The notes under the pieces are model-generated. The model did not search any database. It had not been told where the DNA came from and saw nothing but the letters and a program-made list of their open reading frames with translations. Source: Enterovibrio gelatinilyticus (GTDB lineage: Bacteria > Pseudomonadota > Gammaproteobacteria > Enterobacterales > Vibrionaceae). Taken from it: 64,000 nucleotides of DNA. The first letter of the stretch is position 1; every line of letters begins with the position of its first letter. Positions 27,952-37,602 of this stretch are shown in pieces. A program made the position numbers and the translations under genes. The DNA lies in contig NZ_JAJUBC010000001.1 of NCBI RefSeq assembly GCF_028683095.1, positions 186,001-250,000 of the forward strand. The letters run 5' to 3'.

Positions 27952-29568
27952 TCATTGAGCATCAACACTACCATCTACCAATATAGCTTGCCAATCGGTT
28001 GCCAGTATCTCCTTAATCAATAAAGCCACTCTGATATTTGTGAGGTAATCATTGAGATAAAAATACTTTTCAAACACATGACTTCTCCCCTTATATTCAA
28101 TCACAAAATACAAGGTTGTACGTCCTTTACTGGGTATAGTTAGTAAGTTGATCGTACCACTAGAGTGTTGATACTCATTGACGATAATGGTTTCAGGCGA
28201 GTATTTACTATTGAAATCGAGAATATCTTCCACATGACTTGCTAGAGCGGATACATCACCTTTGGAATACACTTTATAGCTCAAGTCGGCAAACATCGAA
28301 GGTGGAGCTTGTATCATACCTTGCAGTTTTTGGTTGTTATCAGCGTTTAAGAAATAGTTGGTGATAAGGTCGTAGTAATGAGTTGAAACTAAATTTTTCC
28401 CATAACGTTGATTAAAATCCGAATCAGACAGAGCAATTAACTCCGCGACAGTAAATTGTGGCTCAGCTTGGCGTAAGCTATTGAAAATAGAAAATCGCTT
28501 GCAGACCTCAAGTTGACTTCCCATAGTGAGATCAACACCAGCACCCAGAAAGACATGAACTTTGTTTATGGGATCATAATCGCGTCTCGTCAAAATGATC
28601 TCATCAAGATATGGGCCTATGTATATCAAGTTATGGTCATCTTGATACAGGACTTGGATGGGACTGGCAACGACGTTACGTTGCCAAGCAGCCCAGTCAA
28701 TACTATCTTTTCCTGCATCTAATTCATGAATTTGAATGCCCACGTCGTCAATAGATAAGGCTATAGAACGGGTATTTGTTTCACCTGCACTTTTAGTCGC
28801 TTTTGCCATTAAGTAGTCACTATTCTTCCTACTGAAGAATCGTTGAATGGCAAGTGGATCAATAAAATGATATTTACTTCGGCTAGAAACACGGCTGAAT
28901 TGGCTTTCAATATCAATTTTCTGTAACGGTAACTCAACAGAAAACGAAGACCAAGTGTGTGGGCTACTAGTATCAGCCAGTGTAGACAAGGATTGTAAAT
29001 AACCTCCATCACCCCAAAACTTATCAACCAAACAGGCGTTAATATTTTCGACCAATGACTCTTTGTGAAACATAAAATCATCATGGAGTTGCTGTTGGTT
29101 GTCTCGAGCTTTTACCAATCCCTCATTTTCTGGCTGCACCAGACGCCAATATGAACGATATTGCTCGCCAAATATCCCGCCAATAACGAGATCATCAATT
29201 ACCAGTAACTCAGGCACATCATCCTTGGTGTTAATATGGATATTGCTACCAAACAAGTTGCCCGATACAACAGTAAAGCCCTGTTTTATCGGTTCGCTAG
29301 CTTTTAGAATCTCGAGATGATTGTCATATTTTTCAGTGTATTGATAAACACTTAGCAGGCGTTGTTCAATATCCAAATAGAGAATTTGATCTTGCAATAG
29401 TTCATATTGATAATCTAGCCCTAGAGACTCCCTATCACTATCTTGATAATGAGATAAAGAGTCAAACAAATAATAGCCCGACTTCATTTCAGTTGCTGAG
29501 GCTTTCATTGAAGACACTAACAAAATAACCATTATTGTATGACGAGAGATTTGGCTGAAAACTGGCAA
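27952..29568 (-). CDS. Large secreted or periplasmic protein of unknown function
   Basis: A 538-residue protein I do not recognise. An N-terminal signal peptide is visible: hydrophobic TIMVILLVSSM followed by KASATEM, with cleavage likely after ASA (about residue 25). The rest is soluble, beta-rich and acidic, with only three cysteines in the mature part and no evident catalytic motif, membrane segment or repeat. It stands alone on the minus strand between the membrane ORF and a lipoprotein pair, in a stretch that looks accessory. A periplasmic or exported location is the only inference I would make. Confidence 0.65.
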   Translation of the reverse strand: MPVFSQISRHTIMVILLVSSMKASATEMKSGYYLFDSLSHYQDSDRESLGLDYQYELLQDQILYLDIEQRLLSVYQYTEKYDNHLEILKASEPIKQGFTVVSGNLFGSNIHINTKDDVPELLVIDDLVIGGIFGEQYRSYWRLVQPENEGLVKARDNQQQLHDDFMFHKESLVENINACLVDKFWGDGGYLQSLSTLADTSSPHTWSSFSVELPLQKIDIESQFSRVSSRSKYHFIDPLAIQRFFSRKNSDYLMAKATKSAGETNTRSIALSIDDVGIQIHELDAGKDSIDWAAWQRNVVASPIQVLYQDDHNLIYIGPYLDEIILTRRDYDPINKVHVFLGAGVDLTMGSQLEVCKRFSIFNSLRQAEPQFTVAELIALSDSDFNQRYGKNLVSTHYYDLITNYFLNADNNQKLQGMIQAPPSMFADLSYKVYSKGDVSALASHVEDILDFNSKYSPETIIVNEYQHSSGTINLLTIPSKGRTTLYFVIEYKGRSHVFEKYFYLNDYLTNIRVALLIKEILATDWQAILVDGSVDAQ

Positions 29569-29702
29569 GTGAGACCTCTGGAATTGACTGACTAACTCTT
29601 CTCATTGAGACGAATTGATGGTTAGTGTATTTAAACAGCAGAATAGATAATTTCAAAAAACGATCTGTGAATTTAGATACAGCTCATCAGACCCTACAAA
29701 AC

Positions 29703-29730
29703 AAAAGCGCCGACAATCGTCGGCGCTTTT
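29703..29730. terminator. Terminator after the lipoprotein pair
   Basis: Perfect 12-base arms aaaagcgccgac and gtcggcgctttt with a four-base loop. Usable in both directions; it mainly serves the minus-strand lipoprotein genes. Confidence 0.85.
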
Positions 29731-29755
29731 CAAACAGGCAACACCACTGACCAAA

Positions 29756-29992
29756 TTACTTCGCGATATTGAAGAACGCACCGTCTTTGCAGGTGAAGGT
29801 ATAGTATTTCTCTCTTTCCATATACTTTTCAAAGCCTTTGCCTTCACAGTAGGTGGCGTTAAGGTCTGTTGAAATATTCAAACGTCCATCAACCACACGT
29901 TGATCTGGGTTTGGCATTGATTCCGCAGTTTCAATTGAGGAGCAACCTGCCACTGATGCGACAATGGCCGCCATCATCAATATCTTTTTCAT
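29756..29992 (-). CDS. Small lipoprotein with one copy of a paired-cysteine repeat
   Basis: A 78-residue lipoprotein: MKKILMMAAIVASVAGCSS has a clear lipobox (VAGC) with Cys17 as the acylation site. The mature part ends in a module TYCEGKGFEKYMEREKYYTF followed by TCKDGAFFNIAK. This YC-KG-F-...-C-DG pattern matches the repeat in the neighbouring upstream lipoprotein, so the two are paralogous. A GCGAGA sequence suits the ATG at 29992. The residue after the lipid cysteine is Ser, predicting export to the outer membrane. Function unknown; a disulfide between the two cysteines is plausible. Confidence 0.7.
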   Translation of the reverse strand: MKKILMMAAIVASVAGCSSIETAESMPNPDQRVVDGRLNISTDLNATYCEGKGFEKYMEREKYYTFTCKDGAFFNIAK

Positions 29993-30005
29993 TGTCATTC
30001 TCGCT

Positions 30006-30329
30006 TTATAAAACGTAACTTGAACCATCGATGCATGAGAGTTTCACTTCGCCTTCACGGCTTGAAACGAAATCCCGAATTCCCATGCTTGAACAATAGA
30101 CCCTGTCCATCTCGACTATGTCATCCAGTGAAATGTCACCACGTATCACATAAGACGAACCGCTGTGACACATTACGCGTAGACCATCAACCGTTTGAGA
30201 AAAGGCTTTAGCACTATCGCTATGGCAAAGTTTTATCGCTGCTTCAATGCGCTCATCCACTGGATCAGGAGAGGTTGAACAGGCTGCAAGCGACAAAATA
30301 AACCCTAAGGTAAAAATTGGCTTAATCAT
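30006..30329 (-). CDS. Small lipoprotein with two copies of a paired-cysteine repeat
   Basis: A 107-residue lipoprotein with the signal MIKPIFTLGFILSLAACSTS (lipobox LAAC). The mature part holds two similar modules, one from LCHSDSAKAF to MCHSGSSYVI and one from VYCSSMGIRDF to LSCIDGSSYVL, each with two cysteines about 22 residues apart and ending GSSYV. The second module also matches the single module of the downstream lipoprotein, 13 bases away, so the pair arose by duplication and is probably one operon. TGGAAA lies about 11 bases before the ATG at 30329; an upstream in-frame ATG would place a charged extension before the signal. Function unknown. Confidence 0.7.
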   Translation of the reverse strand: MIKPIFTLGFILSLAACSTSPDPVDERIEAAIKLCHSDSAKAFSQTVDGLRVMCHSGSSYVIRGDISLDDIVEMDRVYCSSMGIRDFVSSREGEVKLSCIDGSSYVL

Positions 30330-30434
30330 TAGGCAATTTCCATTTTTGCTTTTTTGAGTGCTGTAACAAGATATCGTCATTACAACATATTCAATACATT
30401 AGCACACCCTCTCAGTCGGATGTAGCTCAACATA

Positions 30435-31304
30435 TTAGACAAGCAATTGGAGGTTCGATCTCAGTCGCTCTGGTGATGAAGCCGCAGTTACGGGGGTAAT
30501 GCCATAATCAAAAATGGTTTTCAATATCAGTGCTGATGGGGAAGAATGGTGTTGTTGCGCTTGCACTTGGATATCTTCTATCAATGCACAATTGAGCAAG
30601 TTGTCGTAATCGTCTGGGAGCTCATCAGGGGACTGTTCATAGGCACCATCAAGTAATGGGCTGTAACCAATAATCTCTGGTCGACAATCCAAGGCTTTAA
30701 GTGCTCCAAACAGGTGTTCATTGAGGATCACTTGGGGCCCGAAATCTGCAATGGCGTTTGGCGTGATTAGTGAATAGCGATACTGGGCATAGGCAAAAGG
30801 CGTTAGTTGATTTTCTTTGATAACATCAGCAAGCTCTAGCAGGCGCGGTTCTCGATAATTCGATACCCCCAATTGTTTGACAATGCCTTGCTCCACCAGT
30901 GAAGAAAGTGCTTTCCAAGAATCAAGTAATGGCGTATCAAGATCATCCACATGAGCATAGAGGACATCTATGTGGTCGGTATTGAGACGAGCAAGGCTTT
31001 CATCCACCGAGCGTTTAATATTGTCTGGAGACAATCCATCAAGCTTGTCGTAGGTAAAACCGTCCACAGAACGTGCACCGATTTTCGTCATAATTTCAAC
31101 GCTGTTACGCTCTTTCGTTGTTAACCACTCACCCAGAACAGTCTCACTTTCTCCTCCGATCCCTTCAGGGTGCCAACACGCATAGTTATTGGCCGTGTCT
31201 AATCGGCCTCCTCCCATTTCTATAAACGCATCTAGCACTGCGAAGCTGTCTTCTCGACTAGTGTAAGTACCAAATCTTGCTGTACCTAAAATAATGGGAA
31301 ACAT
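30435..31304 (-). CDS. Aldo/keto reductase
   Basis: A 289-residue NADPH-type oxidoreductase of the aldo/keto reductase superfamily. The catalytic tetrad can be placed: Asp and Tyr in RLDTANNYACW, Lys in IMTKIG and His in LYAHVDD. The cofactor-binding C-terminal region, GITPVTAASSPERLRSNLQLL, is also family-like. Physiological substrate is unknown. Short spacing to neighbours is absent and it appears to be a single gene. Confidence 0.87.
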   Translation of the reverse strand: MFPIILGTARFGTYTSREDSFAVLDAFIEMGGGRLDTANNYACWHPEGIGGESETVLGEWLTTKERNSVEIMTKIGARSVDGFTYDKLDGLSPDNIKRSVDESLARLNTDHIDVLYAHVDDLDTPLLDSWKALSSLVEQGIVKQLGVSNYREPRLLELADVIKENQLTPFAYAQYRYSLITPNAIADFGPQVILNEHLFGALKALDCRPEIIGYSPLLDGAYEQSPDELPDDYDNLLNCALIEDIQVQAQQHHSSPSALILKTIFDYGITPVTAASSPERLRSNLQLLV

Positions 31305-31513
31305 GCAGAGACTCCTTGCCGCGCAAAGTGATCAGTATTCAACCTCATCACGTGTTGCTATATTGTTAAATGTCTATTTAACAATAGCCTTTGTCTGTGT
31401 TTACAACAATCAACCACATAGCGATTCGAACGACAATCGTTCTTAAAATGGATGATTTCCCAGAATTGAAGCGACGTTGGCACTCAAGACAAATGTGTTC
31501 AGAGACCTTTCGA

Positions 31514-32632
31514 TCAGTAGCCAGTAGCTTCCATGAACCCAACTCCCGGCGCTGAACCCTCAACGAAAATTGGCCCCTCCCAATATGGAAAAGCAAACGG
31601 CAGCCAGTTATTGGTATTTAGCGGAGAAGTGCGTAATGAAATATCTTCTTTTTCTATGTCGATTTGCCATTCAGTTGGTAAATGGCGTGATGTTGGCATT
31701 TTTGAAAAAGACAGTGGCAACATGGTGATATCGGTGTGTGACAGTATTTTCGTTTCACCGTTTGGCTGTGTCAGCGATCCGAATCGATAAGGGCCGTCAT
31801 CGGCTCTTACCTGCACCACCATTAATGCACGACCATCGTTAAGTTGTATTGAAAACCAATCCCACCCTTGCTGATCTTCACTTAATGCTTGTGTGCTCCA
31901 CTCTCGATCGACCCACCCTTTTCCATTCACGGAAATCTCTTTCCCTTCAAAGGTCAATGTCCCTTCCAATGTAATGGCCGGAACACTGAAGTAGTAGGAA
32001 CCTACGTCTTTATTGAGGTGTTTTCGACTATAGCCATTATCACCTTGAAGGATTTCAGGCTGAGTTTGTGCCATGGTCAAACTAATACTAAAGGTATCAT
32101 CTTGCGCTTTCAGCGCAGCAGGGAACGGCGCTTTGGTTTCGCTTTGCCATTGCCAATTGTCTAACCAAGCATGAAAAGGTTCACTTTCAACACCTGCTTG
32201 CCCTATCCCAGCGCGAGCAAATCGTTCCGCATAGAAGGTATGATTTTTAGTAGTAACAACCGCATGAGCCATGTAAACCTGTTTGTTGTTCCAACCTTTA
32301 CCTTGCTCTGGAGATAACGCACTGCGAAACAAGGTCCATTGAACACCGTAATCATTGCCCTCTTTGTCAGTTAGGTTCGCGGTGACATACCACCACTCTT
32401 GGCGAAAATCGTCATGACGACCGTAGTCAGCCGGAAATTGAATATTGGCGTTGCGCGTAACCGCTGTAAACCCTTTGATGTCCTCCGCCACTAAGATATC
32501 CACGGCTAATTTGTCAGGATCATCACTTCTCAGAAGAATCGAACCAAATAGCGCAAGCGCCGAAACGAAGATCGCTAAACTCCAGCCAATAATGGTCAAT
32601 ATAAAGGGCTGAGGTGTATCTTCGTCGCGCAT
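31514..32632 (-). CDS. AttH-type lipocalin-like protein of an AttEFGH exporter
   Basis: A 372-residue membrane-anchored protein: one N-terminal membrane segment (about 12-34), then a large beta-rich domain of the AttH/CrtC (hydroxyneurosporene-synthase-like) lipocalin family, shown by RQEWWYVTANL, GVQWTLFRSAL, YMAHAVVTT, GYSRK, YYFSVPAI and WVDREWSTQ with QQGWDWFSIQL. The start at 32632 shares one base with the stop of the permease gene (TAATG), so the two are translationally coupled. By analogy with AttEFGH systems the domain faces the periplasm and works with the ABC transporter upstream; the substrate is unknown but a lipidic compound is plausible for this fold. Confidence 0.82.
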   Translation of the reverse strand: MRDEDTPQPFILTIIGWSLAIFVSALALFGSILLRSDDPDKLAVDILVAEDIKGFTAVTRNANIQFPADYGRHDDFRQEWWYVTANLTDKEGNDYGVQWTLFRSALSPEQGKGWNNKQVYMAHAVVTTKNHTFYAERFARAGIGQAGVESEPFHAWLDNWQWQSETKAPFPAALKAQDDTFSISLTMAQTQPEILQGDNGYSRKHLNKDVGSYYFSVPAITLEGTLTFEGKEISVNGKGWVDREWSTQALSEDQQGWDWFSIQLNDGRALMVVQVRADDGPYRFGSLTQPNGETKILSHTDITMLPLSFSKMPTSRHLPTEWQIDIEKEDISLRTSPLNTNNWLPFAFPYWEGPIFVEGSAPGVGFMEATGY

Positions 32633-35091
32633 TACTGAGCTTCCCGCAATGAAAGAATGGCCGAGCGCTGAATCAAACGCCAAACAGGCCAGCAACCCGC
32701 CACCAACAAAGTGAGCAATGCTCCCCCTAGCGTAGTGACATAGCTAAATGGAAAGTAAGATACCGACATCGTCCAACCAAATGAATACTTAAGAACAATA
32801 TTGATCAGCACCTCGGCAATGAGAAGCCCCAACGGCAAAGCAAACAACGCTGAGAACAATCCAATTAGCATTAACTGCCCACCGCCGAGAAAGGCTAACT
32901 CTCGGCCTGATATGCCCATATACCGTAATAAGGCATATTGACGCTGGCGTGACAGTTCTGTCGCCAACGTAGAAAAGAACAGTCCACAAATCGCGATAAT
33001 GAGCGTTAACGTGCAAAGCGTGTCCGTGACAAGGAATGTTCGGTCAAAAATCCGCATTGCTCTAGCAAGAATGTCCCTCTGATTACTAACCTGAGTTTCC
33101 ATCAAACCAAACTCTTTACGCATTTGGTCAACGAGTTTCTTTTCATCATCATCGTCGTTGAGAAGCGCTGCCACGCCCACTCGCCCTTCTTTTTCCATCC
33201 AAGGAACCAGCGGTGAGCGATCAGAGATCATGACCTGACTATATGGATTACCATAATCGAAGTAGATACCAACGACATTCCATCCCTCTCCAAAAGGGCT
33301 AGGGAGTGTTATCGTGTCGCCTGGATGAACATCGAACTTTAAGGCTAGAGATTCACTCAGCAGCATGCTCTTATTCTGGTGTAAATGACTCCAATAGTCT
33401 GGCACCGTCACTTTCAACGCCAAAGCTTCACGCTCTTCTTTACTGGTACCAAGGGTAAACACTTCAACCACACCCTGTGCGGTATCAATCTCGTGTCGCC
33501 ACTGCAATAGGCTCTGCTTAACACTGCTCTGATTTTCCAGCCATGTTGATAGCGGTTGAGCCATTTCTTTATCAGGGCGTACATAAATATCCGCGGCGAG
33601 GCGCTGTTGCAACCACCCTTCGGTGGTGCTTCTGAAACTGCCAACCATGGTTTCCATGCCAATATTTGTGGCAATTGCCATCATAAAGGCCATGGCAGCT
33701 ATGCCTCGGTAACTCAGGCTGGCTGATGCATCAGACAAAAACCAACGTAAACGAGCAATGCCGATTTTTTCCGAGATAAGAACAAACGTCTTTCCCATGA
33801 TATATGGCAGCAGCAAACCGCCACTGATCAAAATGAGTGCAATCAAGGTGAAGCCTTGAGCTTGGCTTTGTGGAGCGCTATACACAACCAATGCGATCAC
33901 AATGAAGGCTGCTGCCACTATGGCTTGCCAACGAAATTCGGCATGGGAGAAACGAACCAAAGACATGCGTTTAGACAAACGTGCAGGGGGCGTTGTGAGT
34001 AGTCGATAAAGAGGCCAACCGGATGCCATTGCAAAGCCACATACACCCAACAAGAAGCTATAAAAACCCCATTCCCATTGCCAATTGAGAGTAAGCTCAA
34101 CATTAGCGCCATAGAGATCACTCAAGGTCGTCGCTACGGTCGGGATCAATTTCTGCGCAAGAATTAAGCCCGCAACATTGCCACTGACTAAGCCGAGTAA
34201 CAGCCAAATTAACATTTCGCCTGAAACGACAAAAGCCAGGGATTTCCTGCCGACTCCGAGCTCTCGCATGATACCAACCAGCGGTTGACGTTGAGCCATC
34301 GACAGAGAAATTGCTTGATAGAAAATGAACAAGCCCACGACGAATGCCAACAAACCCATTGCAAATAGGTTCAAGTGAAACGCTCGAGTCAGCGGGCCTA
34401 GTTGCGCAGTTTCTGTTCGAGACAAGGTGATTGTCGGCGGGAGAGACGCTCGAAGTTGGTCTCGTTTCGCCTTGTCCATTTCGCCACAATAAACCAGTGC
34501 AAGGCCTGAATGATCAGAGATATTCCGTATGACAGATATATCACCAATCAAACGCGTTCCGGCACCAATTCGGCCGCCATCGATTATATTCAACGGGCCA
34601 ACTTCTTGTCCCCCTTTCAAGGTAAGCGTCTGCCCATCCCTCCAGCCAAAGTGATTGGCTAGCTCTGTACTTGCCCAGAGTGTTCCAAAGCTGTTATTCA
34701 AGGGGATAGTGTTGGCGAATGAAGCAGGGTTGGCATTATTAAACGCGAACATCGCGATGGTATCGATACCCATTAGTTGAATATCTTTCCCGCTTTGGGT
34801 TGATGTTCGGTAGAGGTCAACAGGCACACATTGGTTGTAGCCCTCTTTCCGCAAAGACACATAGAGGTCTTCATCAATGCGCTTTCCACGCTCTCGATGG
34901 TGGAGCACATAGGGAAACGGGTTACTAAAGAGGCTCGCGCCTTTCTTATAGCTGTCTTGCGCATGTTGGTTGATAGACATAACACCAACCAACAACGCAA
35001 CACCGAGGGTTAAACCTAGCCATACGAGAAAGACTTGAAATGGGTGACGGCGATAATGACCAAAGAGCGCTTTAGCGACAGGAACGGACAT
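32632..35091 (-). CDS. ABC transporter permease, AttF-AttG fusion type (FtsX domains)
   Basis: An 819-residue inner-membrane protein with a MacB/FtsX-type architecture duplicated: membrane segment near 20-40, periplasmic domain, three segments around 235-375, a further membrane region near 395-435, then a second unit with a segment near 455-480, a second periplasmic domain, and three segments at the C-terminus. This is the fused AttF/AttG permease found next to an AttE ATPase and AttH in marine gammaproteobacteria. It overlaps the ATPase gene by 20 bases at its start and the attH gene by one base at its end, so the three form one operon. Likely moves lipids or lipoproteins out of the inner membrane; substrate unproven. 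Confidence 0.85.
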   Translation of the reverse strand: MSVPVAKALFGHYRRHPFQVFLVWLGLTLGVALLVGVMSINQHAQDSYKKGASLFSNPFPYVLHHRERGKRIDEDLYVSLRKEGYNQCVPVDLYRTSTQSGKDIQLMGIDTIAMFAFNNANPASFANTIPLNNSFGTLWASTELANHFGWRDGQTLTLKGGQEVGPLNIIDGGRIGAGTRLIGDISVIRNISDHSGLALVYCGEMDKAKRDQLRASLPPTITLSRTETAQLGPLTRAFHLNLFAMGLLAFVVGLFIFYQAISLSMAQRQPLVGIMRELGVGRKSLAFVVSGEMLIWLLLGLVSGNVAGLILAQKLIPTVATTLSDLYGANVELTLNWQWEWGFYSFLLGVCGFAMASGWPLYRLLTTPPARLSKRMSLVRFSHAEFRWQAIVAAAFIVIALVVYSAPQSQAQGFTLIALILISGGLLLPYIMGKTFVLISEKIGIARLRWFLSDASASLSYRGIAAMAFMMAIATNIGMETMVGSFRSTTEGWLQQRLAADIYVRPDKEMAQPLSTWLENQSSVKQSLLQWRHEIDTAQGVVEVFTLGTSKEEREALALKVTVPDYWSHLHQNKSMLLSESLALKFDVHPGDTITLPSPFGEGWNVVGIYFDYGNPYSQVMISDRSPLVPWMEKEGRVGVAALLNDDDDEKKLVDQMRKEFGLMETQVSNQRDILARAMRIFDRTFLVTDTLCTLTLIIAICGLFFSTLATELSRQRQYALLRYMGISGRELAFLGGGQLMLIGLFSALFALPLGLLIAEVLINIVLKYSFGWTMSVSYFPFSYVTTLGGALLTLLVAGCWPVWRLIQRSAILSLREAQ

Positions 35092-35743
35092 TCAACACGC
35101 CCCCTTGTAGCGTGACACGGTGCCCGAGATAATCAGCCACCTTTTCACTGTGCGTAACGACCAACAAGGTGCAATCAAGTGACGTCGTCAATGTGGTTAG
35201 TAGTCGCATTACGGCATCGGCGTTACGTTCATCCAAGCTCCCCGTGGGTTCATCCGCGAGTAGAATTTTGGGCTCCATGTAGAGAGCACGAGCAATAGCA
35301 GCCCGTTGCTGCTGGCCTCCAGAAATCTCTTCAGGGTAACGCCCCAACAAAGGCATAAGATCTAACGCTGAAATGATTTGTCGCCAAAGGCTGTCGTCTT
35401 CATGTAAGCCCTTGAGCTGACGACAAAAACGAATATTGTCTGCGACGGTAAGTGTCGGGAGCAGGTTATATTGTTGAAACACCATGCCAATGTAGTGTCG
35501 GCGATAGCGTGTTCGTTCGCGCTCAGTGAGTTTGTGTATGGCAGTACTATCGATCCACACTTCACCGGAATCAGGATTATCAAGCCCGCCAATAAGATTA
35601 AGCAGCGTACTTTTTCCTGACCCGCTCTCTCCCATCAAAGCCACTTGATCATGGTTAGCTAAAGATAGCTCTGCGCCTTGCAAAACGGGGTGGAATTCAC
35701 CGCCATCAAGATATCCTTTGCAAAGTCTAAGTAGCTCTAACAT
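35072..35743 (-). CDS. ABC transporter ATPase, AttE/LolD-like
   Basis: A 223-residue ATP-binding subunit with Walker A GESGSGKS, Q-loop FQQYNLLPTLTVADN, signature SGGQQQR, Walker B ILLADEPTGSLD and the switch histidine in VVTHSEK. It belongs to the MacB/LolD clade that partners FtsX-type permeases. First gene of the attE-attFG-attH operon; it overlaps the permease gene by 20 bases. The 355-base region upstream (35744-36098) is shared with a divergent gene; it contains a TTGACA near 35859 without a fitting -10. Confidence 0.9.
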   Translation of the reverse strand: MLELLRLCKGYLDGGEFHPVLQGAELSLANHDQVALMGESGSGKSTLLNLIGGLDNPDSGEVWIDSTAIHKLTERERTRYRRHYIGMVFQQYNLLPTLTVADNIRFCRQLKGLHEDDSLWRQIISALDLMPLLGRYPEEISGGQQQRAAIARALYMEPKILLADEPTGSLDERNADAVMRLLTTLTTSLDCTLLVVTHSEKVADYLGHRVTLQGGVLNVRSCR

Positions 35744-36098
35744 TTAAACCCCTAACAATAGCTTTTTTATCGATGCGAGAACGATCACGCAAACGATTGG
35801 TCAAGCAATTTACCCCAATATCGGGCGTCAAGAAAGCAATTTGAACCAAGTGCTCATTTTGACAATTTATCTCGGTCACTCATCCCCATCATTTAACCCG
35901 TGCTTTTTTTGTCCCGCGGTGTGCCTACATATTCATTCAGAACCCCCATGCTGTCTCGTTTTCACGGCAAATGCATGATATGGTCATTTCTCTGACATTG
36001 TGCTGACAATACGATGTAAAAACGAAAGATGTTCACTTTTCCAGCAGAATTCAAGAATGCTGAATGCTCACTTTTTCACCAATTAGACTCGGGGTAAC

Positions 36099-37562
36099 AT
36101 GCAAGCAGTCACTGGTAAAGTTCTTGTCATTGGTGCAACAGGATACATTGGCCATCATTTAGTGTCAGAGTTACTGAAGAACCAATACACTGTTGTTGCC
36201 GCGAGTCGTCGGCTTTCTAGGGTTCGTAATCAGCCATGGTTCGAACACCCTTGTCTCGAGTCACAACAAGTAGACCTTTACCATGGAGATGGGCTTTCAC
36301 GTGCATTAGAAGGTGTCTCTACCGTTTTTTATCTTGCTCATGGCATGGCGTCGGGTTCTGACTTTTACCAATACGAATTGGATATGGCACATCACATGTC
36401 TCGAGCTCTTGCCAACAGCATGGTTAAACGCGTTGTTTATCTCGGCGCAACCCAGCCAGAGGGAGTGTCATCAACGCACCTCGCGGCTCGCAAAGCCACT
36501 GGAAACATACTGAGAGACTCAGGTAAGCAAATCATTGAAATAAGGGCTGGTATTGTCATTGGTTCAGGCTCGGCAGCCTTTGAAGTGATGCGTGATATTG
36601 TTTCCCACCTCCCTATTATTACGGCGCCCGTCACCATTCAGTCCCAGTCTCGCCCTATCGCCCTCGACACCATGATTGGTTATCTCATCGCTGCCATAAC
36701 CTTCCCGATACAAGATTCAGCTACCTTTGACGCCTCAGGGCCTGAAGTCATCAGCTACGAGAATCAAATGAGACGTTTTGCTCGGATCATTAATAAACGT
36801 ATTACTATTTTCAAAGTACCATTCTTAACGCCAAACATGGCGACGCACTGGCTAAGCATTGTCACCACAGTACCTAAGCCCATTGCCCAATCTCTCATTC
36901 ACGGTTTGAATTACAATTTACTTCCGACTGGAACCGACTTATCAACGCAGATTTCTTTGCCCCAAATCAGTTTTGAGCAAGCCGTTGAATCCGCATTGTC
37001 TAATGAAAGTGATGTGGTGAAAAATGACATTTGGGGGTTTGACTCTGAAGCTCTCGCTAGGTGGCACAAAGGCTATGGCTATTACCCTAAACAAGCGGGA
37101 TTCTGTGTCGACACTGATGCAACCGCACATGATCTTTGGCACAAAATACGCCATGTTGGCGGCGACGAAGGGTATTTCTTTGGCGACGCGCTGTGGACGC
37201 TTCGTGCTTATATGGATGCAGCGGTTGGGGGAAATGCGCTGAAGAAGCGACGCCCCGCTCCTGATTCACTAAAGGTGGGTGATTACATCGACAGCTGGAA
37301 AGTCATTCGGTGTGAAGATAACCTCCACCTTTCGTTACTGTTTGGTATGAAAGCGCCCGGTCTAGGTAGACTTGAGTTTACCATCGTTGATCATGGTGAA
37401 TATCGAACATTGGATATTCGCGCATGGTGGCACCCTGCAGGATTTCGCGGGTTATTGTACTGGTTCGCCATGATGCCAGCACACTTATTCATTTTTCGCG
37501 GTATGGCATTCGCATTGGCAAAAAAAAGCGGTGCCAAGGTTATTACACCTTCACACCGCTGA
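36099..37562 (+). CDS. NAD(P)-binding SDR-like / DUF2867 protein
   Basis: A 487-residue two-domain protein. The N-terminal half is an atypical extended SDR with the dinucleotide-binding GATGYIGHHLVSELL near 12-26 and LGATQPEG; the usual YxxxK catalytic motif is not evident, as in NmrA-like and related atypical members. The C-terminal part, from about residue 330, is a DUF2867 domain with a conserved tryptophan/histidine end (DIRAWWHPAGFRGLLYWFAMMPAH) and FRGMA. Proteins of this fused type are widespread in bacteria but their activity is not established. Divergent from the att operon. Confidence 0.8.
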   Translation: MQAVTGKVLVIGATGYIGHHLVSELLKNQYTVVAASRRLSRVRNQPWFEHPCLESQQVDLYHGDGLSRALEGVSTVFYLAHGMASGSDFYQYELDMAHHMSRALANSMVKRVVYLGATQPEGVSSTHLAARKATGNILRDSGKQIIEIRAGIVIGSGSAAFEVMRDIVSHLPIITAPVTIQSQSRPIALDTMIGYLIAAITFPIQDSATFDASGPEVISYENQMRRFARIINKRITIFKVPFLTPNMATHWLSIVTTVPKPIAQSLIHGLNYNLLPTGTDLSTQISLPQISFEQAVESALSNESDVVKNDIWGFDSEALARWHKGYGYYPKQAGFCVDTDATAHDLWHKIRHVGGDEGYFFGDALWTLRAYMDAAVGGNALKKRRPAPDSLKVGDYIDSWKVIRCEDNLHLSLLFGMKAPGLGRLEFTIVDHGEYRTLDIRAWWHPAGFRGLLYWFAMMPAHLFIFRGMAFALAKKSGAKVITPSHR

Positions 37563-37602
37563 TTTTGCTAAATCGTCACTAAATATTGTTTAGAGCAACA
37601 AA

